A DNA stretch of 64,000 nt from Actinacidiphila cocklensis (GCF_907177275.1 NZ_CAJSLV010000001.1:186001-250000); one strand, 5' to 3'; numbered from the stretch's first letter, positions 1 through 8,827 are shown. A program made the numbers and translations. The notes: generated by a model not told the origin, from the letters alone.

Positions 1-293
1 CCGGCCGAGGCGGCTCGGGCGGGTGCCGAGCGCCGCGAAGTCCCCCCGGCGGGTGCCTGCTTCGCCTTCCTGACGACGACCTCGTCCTGCAGCTGCTCGG
101 GCAGCCGCGACGCGTCCGCGAAACCCTCGTAGCGCTCGGCGAGGCTGAGGATCTCTCCCAGGAGCGCCTCCTCCTGCTTCAACACCGCGAGCCTCTCCGC
201 CAGCTCCTGCTGTCGCCGACGGTTCTCCTCCAGGTCCGACTCGGCCTGAGCTACGTACCGCGACCGGAGCGCGGCAGCTGATCGGCTGGTCAC
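1..293 (-). CDS. coiled-coil protein, 5-prime part only (runs off window edge)
   Basis: An open frame runs leftward from a GTG at 291-293 to the window edge without a stop (about 97 codons). A GGGAG ribosome site lies 9 bases before the GTG. The first 60 residues are strongly charged and alpha-helical, rich in Glu, Arg, Gln and Leu (for example QAESDLEENRRRQQELAERL), as expected for a coiled coil. The segment ends in a basic Ala/Pro/Lys-rich tail. This shape recalls small actinobacterial regulators with an N-terminal coiled coil before a winged helix, but the diagnostic C-terminus is outside the window, so no function is assigned. It is transcribed divergently from the gene at 580. Confidence 0.7.
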   Translation of the reverse strand, partial: MTSRSAAALRSRYVAQAESDLEENRRRQQELAERLAVLKQEEALLGEILSLAERYEGFADASRLPEQLQDEVVVRKAKQAPAGGTSRRSAPARAASA

Positions 294-579
294 AACCGTT
301 CACTCCCTCAATATGGATGACATTGGGCATGATACCCACGTCGAGGTGTTCTGATCCTCTCACCGGTGTCCTCCACGAACACGTATCGTGGACGGGCCGA
401 TCCTGAACATGTTCCGTGCGATTGCTTCACGCCGATCACATGTGCTTTCCTTGGCACACGTGGTCCCGGTCCGGAGCAGGGGCGGTCCAGGACACCATGG
501 CCACGTCTCTCACCGCGACGGAAGACGGCCGGGCCGGTGGCTACCGGCACAGTTGCCGCGCTGTTGGGAGGAGTGCCCG

Positions 580-1164
580 GTGTACGTTCTGGTGCCCGAC
601 GACCCCGTGTTCTTCGCGAAGTTCCAGAGCCTGGAGGAGCCGCTTCTCGGCAGCCTCTACATGCTCCACAGCGCGGGACCGGAGTCCGACGACGAGCGGG
701 TCATCGCGGACGCCTACGACAGCTGGCTGCAGGTGCTGCTGAAACTGCCGCTGTGGTTCGACTCGCACACCGCGGGCACGTCCACCGGCACACCGGCCGG
801 ATACGTCCTCTACGGTCCGCGCGGCGACCAGCTGACGAGCCTGTATCCGATCGAGGTGACGGCGGTGGACCTCGGGCACCTGACCGCCTGCCGCGACCTG
901 TTCACCGTGGTGCGCGCCGGAGTGCCGGAGCAGGGGATGGGCCTCGCGGACACCTTCCGGCGCGTCATGGAGGTGCTGCTGCTGCTGCCTCCGGACGCGC
1001 TGCTGGGCACCCTGCGGCACGTCGTTCCCGGCGAGACGGTGGTCCCGGTGACGCTCCCGGCCGAGCAGGAGACGGAGTACCGCCGCTTCTGCGAGGACAT
1101 CGTCACCATCCTCAGCTCCGGTGACGCGTTCGCGTACCGGAGCCACCGCGCCATGTATCCCTGA
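580..1164 (+). CDS. hypothetical protein, 194 aa
   Basis: The GTG at 580 is chosen because GGAGGA sits 7 bases upstream (567-572); the same frame is open back to 388 but without a ribosome site. The product is acidic and soluble, opens VYVLVPDDPVFFAKFQSLEE, and shows no membrane segment, signal peptide or metal motif. Residues 120-140 contain a leucine-rich helix (VMEVLLLLPPDALLGTL). I do not recognise the family. It is convergent with the Dps-like gene and the two share a bidirectional hairpin terminator at 1182-1222. Third-position G/C is high, so coding is likely. Confidence 0.75.
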   Translation: MYVLVPDDPVFFAKFQSLEEPLLGSLYMLHSAGPESDDERVIADAYDSWLQVLLKLPLWFDSHTAGTSTGTPAGYVLYGPRGDQLTSLYPIEVTAVDLGHLTACRDLFTVVRAGVPEQGMGLADTFRRVMEVLLLLPPDALLGTLRHVVPGETVVPVTLPAEQETEYRRFCEDIVTILSSGDAFAYRSHRAMYP

Positions 1165-1181
1165 GACGCCTCGTCCCATGT

Positions 1182-1222
1182 GTGTGGGGGGCGGCCCCGG
1201 ATCACGGGACCGCCCCCCACAC
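1182..1222. terminator. bidirectional hairpin terminator
   Basis: A perfect 13-bp inverted repeat, GTGTGGGGGGCGG (1182-1194) and its complement at 1210-1222, with further CCC/GGG pairing inside the loop. It lies between two convergent genes. Confidence 0.85.
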
Positions 1223-1235
1223 GTGAGCGGATTCG

Positions 1236-1523
1236 TCAGCCCCGGTTCTCGGCCTGGCCGGTGGCGGCGACGGTGGCGGCCCGTCCGTCCGGGCTGACGC
1301 CCAGCGCCGCCGCGCGCTCCGCCACCATGCCGGCGTAGTCGCGCGCGGTGGTGACCACCTCGTCGAGCTGGAGATGGACGGAGCGGAACCGCGGCCCGTA
1401 CAGGTTCCACTGCGCCTGCTTGACCACCAGCGACAGATCGAGGAGGTCGACCAGGGTCGCCCGCAGGGCGTCACCCGCGATCGCGCGCTCCGCCTCCGGC
1501 AGCGGGCTGCTGACGAACGTCAT
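1236..1523 (-). CDS. half-length Dps/ferritin-like protein, 95 aa
   Basis: The product aligns with the N-terminal half of Dps (DNA protection during starvation) proteins: LVDLLDLSLVVKQAQWNLYG, then RFRSVHLQLDEV and MVAERAAALGVSPDGRAATV. Dps proteins are usually 160-190 aa. This one stops after helix B, with only the terminator and the next gene behind it. Compared with E. coli Dps, the ferroxidase His of KQAHWN is Gln (KQAQWN) and the Asp preceding AERA is Gly, whereas the second His (SVHLQLDE) and the Glu of AERA remain. It could neither build the four-helix bundle alone nor form a normal iron site. Its ATG overlaps the hydrolase stop (ATGA at 1520-1523), so it is the third gene of a coupled operon. 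It may be a decaying gene or a repurposed small protein. Confidence 0.8.
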   Translation of the reverse strand: MTFVSSPLPEAERAIAGDALRATLVDLLDLSLVVKQAQWNLYGPRFRSVHLQLDEVVTTARDYAGMVAERAAALGVSPDGRAATVAATGQAENRG

Positions 1524-2461
1524 GAGTGTGCCGGTCCTCTCCCGGTCGGGCGGCGTACGAAGTCGCGGACCGCGCCCGCGAACGCCTCGGGCTCCTCGAT
1601 GTGTCCCATGTGACCGCTGTTCTCCAGCACCAGCAGGCGCGAGTCGGGAATCAGCTCGTCCAGTTCCAGGCCCCACCGCATCCCGCAGATCACGTCGTGC
1701 CGGCCCACGACGACCAGAGCCGGCACCGTCAGCGCGCTGAGGGCGGCGCGGTCGTCGACGACGTCGGGCGTGAGGTCCTCGTCCAGGCCGGAGATGTACG
1801 TCGCGCGGATCGTGTCGCGCAGCGGGGCGAACCGTTCCTCGTTGCCCCAGTAGTCCGCGAAGTACGAGGGCAGCACGCCCTTGGCCACCGCCACGGTCTG
1901 CTCGTCGTCGCCCATCGCGGACATGGCGCCGAACGCGGCCATCACCCCGGGCAGCCCCGGGTGGCCGGCGTGCTCGGCGGCGAACGCCTCCACCATGCGG
2001 GCCGCCTCCGCGCCGTGCTCGGGGCCGGTGACGGGGGCGCCCTCGTAGAGCACGACGCCCGCCAGCTGCTCCGGGCGGTGCACGGCGTGGTAGGCGGCCA
2101 CGAACGCGCCGTGCGAGTGCCCCAGCAGGTGGACCTCGGGCACGCCGAGCCGGTCGATCAGTGCCTCCAGGAACGCGCTGTACCGCTCCCTGGTGTAGCC
2201 GTGCGGGTGCGAGGCGAGGCGGCTGTCCTCGGCGGTGCCGACCGGCTCGACGTACACCATGGTCAGGTGCTCCTCGAGGAGGGGCATGCGCAGGTACTCC
2301 CAGAAGATGCCCGGTCCGCCCGGGAGGGCCACGCACACCGGCCCGCTGCCATGGACGTGGTAGCGCTGGACCAGACCCTCCAGCCGATACGTGTGCGTGC
2401 CGGGGGACAGGAGGGCGGCGTCGGGCAGCGGGCTGTCACCGTACGCGGTCGGCGCTGTCAT
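1520..2461 (-). CDS. alpha/beta hydrolase, 313 aa
   Basis: Cytosolic alpha/beta-hydrolase-fold enzyme, with no signal peptide. The nucleophile elbow GHSHG places Ser116, with Asp256 (VVVGRHDV) and His284 (ENSGHMGHIEEP) completing the triad. The oxyanion region PGGPG (47-51) is of the type seen in prolyl aminopeptidase-like hydrolases, so a peptidase or esterase activity is possible; the substrate cannot be read. It is translationally coupled on both sides: its ATG overlaps the stop of the upstream SsgA-like gene (ATGA at 2458-2461) and its stop overlaps the start of the Dps-like gene. The coupling suggests all three products are made together. Confidence 0.9.
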   Translation of the reverse strand: MTAPTAYGDSPLPDAALLSPGTHTYRLEGLVQRYHVHGSGPVCVALPGGPGIFWEYLRMPLLEEHLTMVYVEPVGTAEDSRLASHPHGYTRERYSAFLEALIDRLGVPEVHLLGHSHGAFVAAYHAVHRPEQLAGVVLYEGAPVTGPEHGAEAARMVEAFAAEHAGHPGLPGVMAAFGAMSAMGDDEQTVAVAKGVLPSYFADYWGNEERFAPLRDTIRATYISGLDEDLTPDVVDDRAALSALTVPALVVVGRHDVICGMRWGLELDELIPDSRLLVLENSGHMGHIEEPEAFAGAVRDFVRRPTGRGPAHS

Positions 2462-2916
2462 CGGGACCTCCGGGTGAGTTCTGCGGCAGTGACGTCCCAG
2501 TCGACGCCGGCGAGCTCGTCACCGGCGGGAACGAGCTCGTAGGTGTACTCCAGCCACTCCGCCAGCGGCGGCACGGGCAGCTCGAACAGGGCCGCCATGT
2601 CACCGGTGGCCAGCCGCAGCCGCGCGGTCGCGCCCTCCGTCAGGCCCGAGGGCCACATCGTCACGTCACCGATGCCGCTCATCGAGTACAGCCCCTGCCG
2701 GAGGAGGTCCCGCCCGATACGCCACAGGGCGCGGGAGCCGCCTTCGATGACGAACTCCACGCGCACGATCAGCGGAGACCCGGGATCGAACCGGAACTCC
2801 GCCCTGACGGCCTGCCGCGCGGACACGCCCAGCACGCGCTCGATGTCCAAGGTCAGCTCGCAACGGCTGTGCGACGCCGTTCGACGGGTACGCACCCCGG
2901 GTTGGTTACCGCTCAT
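2458..2916 (-). CDS. SsgA-like sporulation/cell-division protein (SALP), 152 aa
   Basis: Belongs to the SsgA/SsgB family, small actinomycete proteins that guide septum placement and spore-wall maturation (known for the family). Hallmarks seen here are the SPLIVRVEFV strand, the RIGRDLLRQGLYSMSG segment corresponding to the family FARDLLxEGL block, the GDVTMWP turn, and the C-terminal LAEWLEYTYELVPAG helix. The ATG at 2916 is preceded by AAGGA at a 9-base spacing; the frame is open further upstream but without a ribosome site. First gene of the coupled SALP-hydrolase-Dps-like operon. Two copies of a window-wide motif lie upstream (2982-3002 and, weaker, 3071-3092). Confidence 0.9.
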   Translation of the reverse strand: MSGNQPGVRTRRTASHSRCELTLDIERVLGVSARQAVRAEFRFDPGSPLIVRVEFVIEGGSRALWRIGRDLLRQGLYSMSGIGDVTMWPSGLTEGATARLRLATGDMAALFELPVPPLAEWLEYTYELVPAGDELAGVDWDVTAAELTRRSR

Positions 2917-2981
2917 GTCTGTGGGTCCTTCTGTGTGGCGGAGGCTGGCTGAGCCCACTGTTGCCGCCACGCGATCACCGC

Positions 2982-3002
2982 GCATCAGTAACTTGACCGT
3001 CG
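2982..3002 (-). promoter_or_regulatory. repeated operator-like motif, copy A
   Basis: On the minus strand this reads ACGGTCAAGTTACTGATGC, close to the consensus ACCGTCAAGTGACTGATG. It lies 66 bp ahead of the SALP start at 2916. Confidence 0.5.
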
Positions 3003-3070
3003 AAAATCACCGGCTTCGACGGTGACCGGCGCGGCGGGCACCCGCCCGGCAGCGATCCAGGGGCCGCGAA

Positions 3071-3092
3071 CATTCAGTCATTCGACTGTCGC
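3071..3092 (-). promoter_or_regulatory. repeated operator-like motif, copy B (weak)
   Basis: The minus strand reads ACAGTCGAATGACTGAATG, with the TGACTGA half preserved and one imperfect half-site. It lies 155 bp before the SALP at 2916, and also 80 bp before the divergent hydrolase at 3173. Confidence 0.35.
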
Positions 3093-3172
3093 CCCCCACC
3101 GGTGACCGCACGATGCTTGAACGGTCGCCCGCGTGCCTGTGCCGGGCGGTCTCATGCTCGGAGGAACCAGTT

Positions 3173-3979
3173 GTGAACCGTACTCCCGTCGTCTTCATCC
3201 ATGGCGCATGGCTGCACGCCCTGTCCTGGGAGCCGTGGGCGGAACGCTTCGCCGGCCGGGGGTTTCGCACCCTCGCCCCGGGGTGGCCGGGGGAGGCCGC
3301 AGACGTGCGGGAGTCGCGCAGGTCCCCCGGTGCGCTCGCGGGCATCACGCTGGACGCGTTGACGGACCACTACGCGCAGATCGCGCGTTCGCTGGACGCC
3401 TCCCCGGTGATCGTCGGCCACTCGGTCGGCGGGCTCATCGCGCAGCACCTGGTCGGCGCGGACGTCGGCCGGGCGGCGGTGGCCATCGCTCCCGCGCCGA
3501 TCAACGGCGTCCCGCTGCCCGGCGCCACCGCCCCGCTGTGGACCCCCGACCGGGCCGACCCCGCCGATCAGCCGGTCGCGCTGTCCTCCGAGCGGTTCCA
3601 CCAGGTGTTCGCCAACACCGTGGCGGTGGAGGAGTCCGACCGCCTCTTCGAGCGCTACGCGGTGCCCACCTCGCGCCGGCTGCTCGCCGACCTCGGATAC
3701 GCGGGCACGGCGCGCAGCCCGCGTACGGTCGTGGACGTCGCCAACGCGGGCCGCGGTCCACTGCTGCTGATCTCCGGGCAGGAGGACCGGCTGGTGCCCG
3801 ACTCCGTCACCCGCACCGTCTACAAGCAGTACGGCGACTCCACGGCCGGGACCGACCTGAAGCAGTTCGCCGACCGTGCCCACTCGCTGGTCATCGACGA
3901 CGGGTGGCGCACCGTCGCGGACCACGTACTCGGCTGGCTCGACGAGCACGGCGTCCGCGCCCGTGCCGCGACGGGCTGA
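3173..3979 (+). CDS. alpha/beta hydrolase, 268 aa
   Basis: A GGAGGA site lies 7 bases before the GTG at 3173, which is preferred over in-frame upstream starts. The protein begins with the strand and oxyanion motif VVFIHGAWLHALSW, carries the nucleophile elbow GHSVGG (Ser near residue 80), the acid in SGQEDRLVPD and a late His in ADRAHSLVID, giving a complete triad. Cytosolic, no signal peptide. Related to general esterase/lipase-like hydrolases that recognise small organic substrates; the actual substrate is unknown. Divergent from the SALP operon and sharing its intergenic region, convergent with the LAL regulator at 4037. Confidence 0.9.
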   Translation: MNRTPVVFIHGAWLHALSWEPWAERFAGRGFRTLAPGWPGEAADVRESRRSPGALAGITLDALTDHYAQIARSLDASPVIVGHSVGGLIAQHLVGADVGRAAVAIAPAPINGVPLPGATAPLWTPDRADPADQPVALSSERFHQVFANTVAVEESDRLFERYAVPTSRRLLADLGYAGTARSPRTVVDVANAGRGPLLLISGQEDRLVPDSVTRTVYKQYGDSTAGTDLKQFADRAHSLVIDDGWRTVADHVLGWLDEHGVRARAATG

Positions 3980-4036
3980 ACACCTGGGCGGCCGAGGGCC
4001 GGAACCGCCGGCGTGCCGGCCCGTCCGCCGCCGCGG

Positions 4037-6802
4037 TCACCTGGTCTGGTCGCCGGGCACCTTGCCCAACGCGTCGCGCAGCGCGGCGCGGGTGGTGACG
4101 CCCAGTTTGGGGAAGGCGTGGTAGAGGTGGGAGCTGACGGTGCGCGGCGAGAGGTGCATGCGTTCGCCGATCTCCCTGTTCGTCAGGCCGCTTGCGGCGA
4201 GGTCGGCTATCCGGCGTTCCTGCCAGGTCAGCGCCGCGAGGTGGGCGGTGGAGGCGAGCACGGAGCCGCTGGTGGCGTTGAGCTCGGCCCTGGCACGCTC
4301 GGTCCAGGCGGGTGCGCCGAGCCGTCCGAAGGTCTCCGCCGCCAGGGTCAGCGTCAGCCGTGCGGCCTTCCTCCCCCGGGTGTGTCGCAGGCGGGTGCCG
4401 TGGGCCAGGCGGATGCGGGCGAGCTCGAAGGGGAAGGCGGCACCGGCCGGGTGCGCCTCGGCCTGTTCGTAGAGGGCGTCGGCCTCCTGCGGGTCGGTGG
4501 TGGTCATGGCGAGGGCGCCGTAGGTGAGCAGCGCGAGGCGGGGGGAGATGTCGGGCAGGCCGGCCTGCTGGGCGGCCAGGGCGTGCCGGCGGGCCTCTTC
4601 GGCGCGACCCGTGGCCAGGGCGGCTTCGACGAGGTCGAGGAGGGTGCGCGAGGCCTGGTGGGCGTAGGGGGCGAAGGAGCCGGGCGGTGTGATGCCGATG
4701 GCGTACAGGTAGGCGGCCTCGTGGTCGCCGTCGCTGAGGGCGGCGGCGGTGCCGACGGCGTCAGCGATCTGGGTGAGGAAGCCGACCCCGCGGGGGCGTG
4801 CCCAGGAGTCGACCATCGCCTGCAACTCCCGGGCCTGCTCCACCTCCCCCCGCAGCGCCGCCAGCAGACCGAGGTATCCGCGCGTGTGGTAGACGAACAG
4901 CGGGTGGTTCAGGGACGTGGTCAGGTCCAGGGTGCGGTGTCCGGTGCGTTCGGCCTCGTCCCACTCGCCGACGGCGATCTGGTCCAGCATGATCAGGTGC
5001 AGCATGGTCATGGCGTCGGCCACGGCCCCGTTCTCCACCTCGCGCTCCACCGTGCGCTCCAGGAGCGGACGGTACTGGCTGAGGACGTCCACGTGGTAGG
5101 CGGCGACCCCCAGCCGGGTGATGTCCCACGGCTCCAGGTCGCGAAGGCGGGCCAGGGCGCTCTCCACCCGCTCGTGCACCCCGGCGCCGCGGCGCACCAC
5201 GTCGCCCCAGGCGTCCTGGTAGACCCGGGAATGCGAGGACACCGCGTCGCCCAGCGAGTGCAGGAGATCATGGGTGCGCTCCCACATCACCGCGTCGCCC
5301 ACGTACTGGTTGATGGCCAGCAGCAGGTCGACCAGGCGCGTGAGCTCCTCGTCGCGGTCCCGGACGCCGCTGTCGCGCATCCGCTCGATCGACGCGAAGA
5401 CCTGGCGCTGCGAGGACCGCAGGTCCCCCTCCTCGAAGAGCGCGGCATAGGCCGACGTGACGACCGAGCTCGGGGAGTCGTCCTCGCCCGGGCCGGTGTT
5501 CGAGCCGACCAGCTGCTGGGCGTGACCGAGCCGGCCGGAGTGCCCTGCGATGTATGCCGCGCTGCCCAGCCGCCTGGACCGTTCCTGGTGGCTCTCGCTC
5601 AGCTCCGCGGCCCGCGTCAGCCAGGCCACCGCTGTCAGCGCGCCGCCCCGGCGGGTGGCGGAGTCCGCCGCCGCCTCCAGCGCGGCGGCGACCTGTTCGT
5701 CCGGGTCGACCGCAGCAGCCGCCAGGTGTGTGGCCCGCCGCTCCAGGTCGTCACCGTGCACCCGCACGAGGGCGGTGTGGGCCGAGCGCCGCTCGTTGGG
5801 CGTCGCCATCTGGACGACGGCCGAACGCACCAGAGGGTGCCTGAAGACGAATTCGCCGGTGAGCGGGTCGACGTCCAGCAGCCCGAGGGCCGCGGCCTCG
5901 CCGGCGTCCGCCATCCGGTAGCGGGAGCCCCCCGGCCGGCCGGCCGCCGTACCGGCCCGGACGCCGTCCAGGGCGCCGCGCAGCAACTCCGCCCTCACTG
6001 CGGCGTCCAGGTCCTTGATACGCGCGCCGTAGATGTGCTGCAGGCGCTGCGGCAGCGGGACGCCGGTGTATCCGAGCAGTTCCGCCGGGGTGCGCCCGGC
6101 CCGGTTGCTGCGCACATAGGGCGGCAGTTCCAGCAGGGCCAGCGGGTTTCCGTGGGCCTCGTCCAGGACGAGGCGGTGGACCTCCGGGTCCAGCCCGGGA
6201 TGGTGCCGGTCCAGGAGCCGCTCGGAGGCGTCCTCGGACAGGGTGGTCACCGGCAGCGCGGGCAGGGCGGCGGTGTCGAAGCCGGAGGGCACGTCCGAGC
6301 GCAGACCCACGACGAGCCTGACCGAACTGCCGGTGAGGCGGCGCCCGACGAAGCCGCACACCTCGGTGCTGGCGGCATCGAGCCACTGGCCGTCGTCGAC
6401 CACCAGCAGCAGGGGCTTGTCCGACGCCACCAGGGAGAGCAGGTCCAGGACGGCGATACCGAGGGTCATGACCGAGGGAGGTGCGCCCGCGCTCCTGCCG
6501 AAGACGACGTCGAAGACCTCCCGGTGGCCGCCGTCCAGCTGGTCGATGGAGGAGCGCAGCGGGTACAGGAACTGGTGCAGGCCGGCGAACGGGAGCTCCG
6601 ACTCCGCCTCGACCCCGGCCGCCCTGATCACCTCCTGCCCCTCGCCCGCCGCGAGTTCCACGACGCGCTCCAGCAGGGTGCTCTTGCCCACACCCGCGTC
6701 GCCCCGCAGCACGAGAGCCCGGCCCCCCGGCGCCCTCACGAACTCCGACAGCACCTCCTGCTCCCGCTCGCGGCCGACGAGCATCCCCACGATCGACTCC
6801 AC
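4037..6802 (-). CDS. LAL-type LuxR transcriptional regulator, 921 aa
   Basis: A large ATP-binding LuxR-family (LAL) regulator. The N-terminal AAA module has Walker A GDAGVGKS (residues 34-41) and Walker B LLLVVDD with WLD. A long TPR-like helical middle follows. The C-terminal helix-turn-helix (about residues 855-915) contains LTWQERRIADLAASGLTNRE and IGERMHLSPRTVSSHL. LAL proteins are usually activators of antibiotic or catabolic operons. The start is a GTG at 6802 preceded by a GGGAG-like stretch; an ATG at 6784 is an alternative six codons in. It lies downstream of, and on the same strand as, the P450 at 7028 with a 225-bp gap, so it may or may not control it. Confidence 0.92.
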   Translation of the reverse strand: MESIVGMLVGREREQEVLSEFVRAPGGRALVLRGDAGVGKSTLLERVVELAAGEGQEVIRAAGVEAESELPFAGLHQFLYPLRSSIDQLDGGHREVFDVVFGRSAGAPPSVMTLGIAVLDLLSLVASDKPLLLVVDDGQWLDAASTEVCGFVGRRLTGSSVRLVVGLRSDVPSGFDTAALPALPVTTLSEDASERLLDRHHPGLDPEVHRLVLDEAHGNPLALLELPPYVRSNRAGRTPAELLGYTGVPLPQRLQHIYGARIKDLDAAVRAELLRGALDGVRAGTAAGRPGGSRYRMADAGEAAALGLLDVDPLTGEFVFRHPLVRSAVVQMATPNERRSAHTALVRVHGDDLERRATHLAAAAVDPDEQVAAALEAAADSATRRGGALTAVAWLTRAAELSESHQERSRRLGSAAYIAGHSGRLGHAQQLVGSNTGPGEDDSPSSVVTSAYAALFEEGDLRSSQRQVFASIERMRDSGVRDRDEELTRLVDLLLAINQYVGDAVMWERTHDLLHSLGDAVSSHSRVYQDAWGDVVRRGAGVHERVESALARLRDLEPWDITRLGVAAYHVDVLSQYRPLLERTVEREVENGAVADAMTMLHLIMLDQIAVGEWDEAERTGHRTLDLTTSLNHPLFVYHTRGYLGLLAALRGEVEQARELQAMVDSWARPRGVGFLTQIADAVGTAAALSDGDHEAAYLYAIGITPPGSFAPYAHQASRTLLDLVEAALATGRAEEARRHALAAQQAGLPDISPRLALLTYGALAMTTTDPQEADALYEQAEAHPAGAAFPFELARIRLAHGTRLRHTRGRKAARLTLTLAAETFGRLGAPAWTERARAELNATSGSVLASTAHLAALTWQERRIADLAASGLTNREIGERMHLSPRTVSSHLYHAFPKLGVTTRAALRDALGKVPGDQTR

Positions 6803-7027
6803 CGTCCCCCACTCCCTTCACCCAAGAAACATCGCCCGCCCCAACGCTGCCACAGACGAGCGGATACATCGCGCCATGTGCCATGGCGAGAATACGTTGC
6901 TCTCCGCCCGGGGTCGCGCCATACATGTGAGGATGCCACGCTCATACCCCGCGCGGCCTTCGGCGGGCCTTTCCCGTGGCCGGACGTCGCGCCCCACGGC
7001 GCGGGCCGGGACGTTCCGGTGCCGGTG

Positions 7028-8260
7028 TCAGACGCTGCGGTAGCGCACCGGAAGGGACAGGACGCCGCGGATGATGCCGGAGCCGATCCACTGCAGCGAG
7101 TCCACCGGGACGGACAGCTCCAGCTCGGGGAGCCGGCCGAGCAGCGTACGCAGCGCGATCGCTGCCTCCAGGCGGGCCAGCGGGGCTCCCAGGCAGTAGT
7201 GGACGCCGTGCCCGAAGGCCAGATGGCGGGCACCGGGCCGGGTCACGTCGAGCACGCCGGGGTCCTCGGCCCGGGACTGCGGGGCGTCGCGGCCCGCCGC
7301 GCCGAGCGCGACGACGACCATGCCGCCCCGCGGGACGGACACCCCGCCCAGCTCCAGGTCCTCGGCCGCGTAACGGCTGGTGGAGCGCTCCACGGAGGTG
7401 TCGTAACGCAGGAACTCCTCCACCGCTCCGGGCATCAGCTCCGGCCGCTCACGCAGCAGCCGCAACTGCTCCGGGTGTTGCAGCAGTGCCAGGAGGGCGT
7501 TGCCCAGCAGGTTCACGGTGCTCTCGTGGCCGGCCACGACCAGCATCATGGCCGTGCCGACGAGTTCCTCCTCGGTCAGCCGGCCGTCGTCCTCGTCCCG
7601 CACGGCCACCAGGGCGGACAGCAGGTCGTCGCCGGGACTGCGCCGCTTGTCGGCGACAAGGCCGGCGAGCAGCCCGTGCAGACCCGCCAGTGCCTGGCGG
7701 TGTCCCGGTGAGGCCACCTGGAGGGCCTGGGCGGACCAGCGGCGGAAGTCGAGGTGGTGCTCCTCGGGGATGCCGAGGAGTTCGGCGATGACCGTGGCCG
7801 GCAGCGGGGCGTTGAACACCTCCACGAGGTCGGTCTCGCCCGCCGGCGGCAGCGCGTCGATCAGGCCGTGGGCGATCTGCTCGATACGCGGCGCCAGGTC
7901 GGCCGTACGGCGCGGGGTGAAGGCGGCCGAGGCCAGGCGGCGCAGCCGGGTGTGCGCGGGCGGGTCGGCCTCCATCATCTGCGCGCCCAGCCCCACCGAG
8001 GGCTTGTGCAGGACGTAGCCGGCGGCGGCCAGCGCCTCGGCGGCAGGCGTGGCGTCCTTGAGCAGGGCGGGATGGGTGAGCGCCTCCCGGGCCAGTTCGT
8101 GGCCGACGACCACCCAGCCCTTGAGGCCGAGGTGGAACTCGGCCGGGTGGATGGGGCCGAGTTCCCGCAGCCGGGCGTACCTGGCAGGGGCGTCGGCCTT
8201 GAAGGCGGGATCGATGACCACCCGGCCGTCCTGGTACGGGCACTGCTCGTGGCGACTCAT
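7028..8260 (-). CDS. cytochrome P450, 410 aa
   Basis: Soluble bacterial cytochrome P450. The I-helix oxygen-activation motif AGHEST is at 243-248, the K-helix ExxR is E282-R285 (EFLR), and the haem loop FGHGVHYCLG provides the thiolate Cys356. Length and motifs fit the CYP105/107-like actinobacterial class that hydroxylates secondary metabolites or xenobiotics. No ferredoxin or reductase gene is adjacent, so electrons must come from elsewhere. It lies downstream of the second SALP (99-bp gap) and upstream of the LAL regulator, all leftward. Substrate not predictable. Confidence 0.95.
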   Translation of the reverse strand: MSRHEQCPYQDGRVVIDPAFKADAPARYARLRELGPIHPAEFHLGLKGWVVVGHELAREALTHPALLKDATPAAEALAAAGYVLHKPSVGLGAQMMEADPPAHTRLRRLASAAFTPRRTADLAPRIEQIAHGLIDALPPAGETDLVEVFNAPLPATVIAELLGIPEEHHLDFRRWSAQALQVASPGHRQALAGLHGLLAGLVADKRRSPGDDLLSALVAVRDEDDGRLTEEELVGTAMMLVVAGHESTVNLLGNALLALLQHPEQLRLLRERPELMPGAVEEFLRYDTSVERSTSRYAAEDLELGGVSVPRGGMVVVALGAAGRDAPQSRAEDPGVLDVTRPGARHLAFGHGVHYCLGAPLARLEAAIALRTLLGRLPELELSVPVDSLQWIGSGIIRGVLSLPVRYRSV

Positions 8261-8359
8261 GAACGCGTCTCCCCTGGTCCGGCGGTCAGGTCTCGTCAGG
8301 GCAACGAGCCGCAGGCCGGGGAAGTTCAGCGTACGGGCCCCTTCCGGACCGCGTGACGC

Positions 8360-8827
8360 TCATTCGGAGGGCGTCACCGGGCCGTCGAGCAACTCTCGCA
8401 GGAAGCCGTCCCAGTTCAGACCGTCCATCTCCGTCTCGGCCGGGGCGACCAGGTAGGTCGCGTCGAGCCACTGCGCCAGGCGCTCGATGGGCACCTCGAA
8501 CAGGGCCTCCACCTCCTGCGACTCCAGGAGCAGCCAGGACGTGGGCCGCTCCCGCGGCAGCGCGGGCCACATCCGCACGTCGCAGGAACCGCTCATCGCC
8601 GTGAGCCCCTGGTGCAGGAGTTCGCGGCCGATGTGCCAGTTGAGGCTCGGCCCGCGTTCCGCGAGGAACTCGACCGTGATCACGGCCGGCATGTCCGGGT
8701 CGAAGTGGAACGTCGCCCGCGTCGGCAGCCGGGTGAACTCGTCGAGCAACTGGTCGAGGTCGAGGAACAGGGCAGGCACGAGCGCGTCCGCTGAGCGCGC
8801 CCGCAGGGGTGACTGGTCGCGGTGCAT
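8360..8827 (-). CDS. SsgA-like protein (second SALP), 155 aa
   Basis: A second SsgA/SsgB-family protein. The RATFHFDPDMPAVITVEFLA segment, NWHIGRELLHQGLTAMSG block, CDVRMWP turn and LAQWLDATYLVAPAE helix match the first SALP at 2458 segment by segment, including the SMSG/AMSG loop. The two are therefore close paralogs within the family, more similar to each other than to the third SALP at 39009. The ATG at 8827 is preceded by GGAGGG. Motif copy C lies 64 bp upstream, almost the same spacing as copy A before the first SALP. Confidence 0.88.
   Translation of the reverse strand: MHRDQSPLRARSADALVPALFLDLDQLLDEFTRLPTRATFHFDPDMPAVITVEFLAERGPSLNWHIGRELLHQGLTAMSGSCDVRMWPALPRERPTSWLLLESQEVEALFEVPIERLAQWLDATYLVAPAETEMDGLNWDGFLRELLDGPVTPSE

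Noticed and set aside
388..579. In-frame upstream extension of the gene at 580
   Set aside because: No ribosome site, Arg/His/Pro-rich composition, while GGAGGA stands exactly before the GTG at 580.
4013..7711. A 1232-codon rightward open frame over the LAL and P450 genes
   Set aside because: It is antisense to two clear families (LuxR/ATPase and P450) and its translation is low-complexity Gly/Gln/Val/His, typical of a shadow frame in high-G+C DNA.
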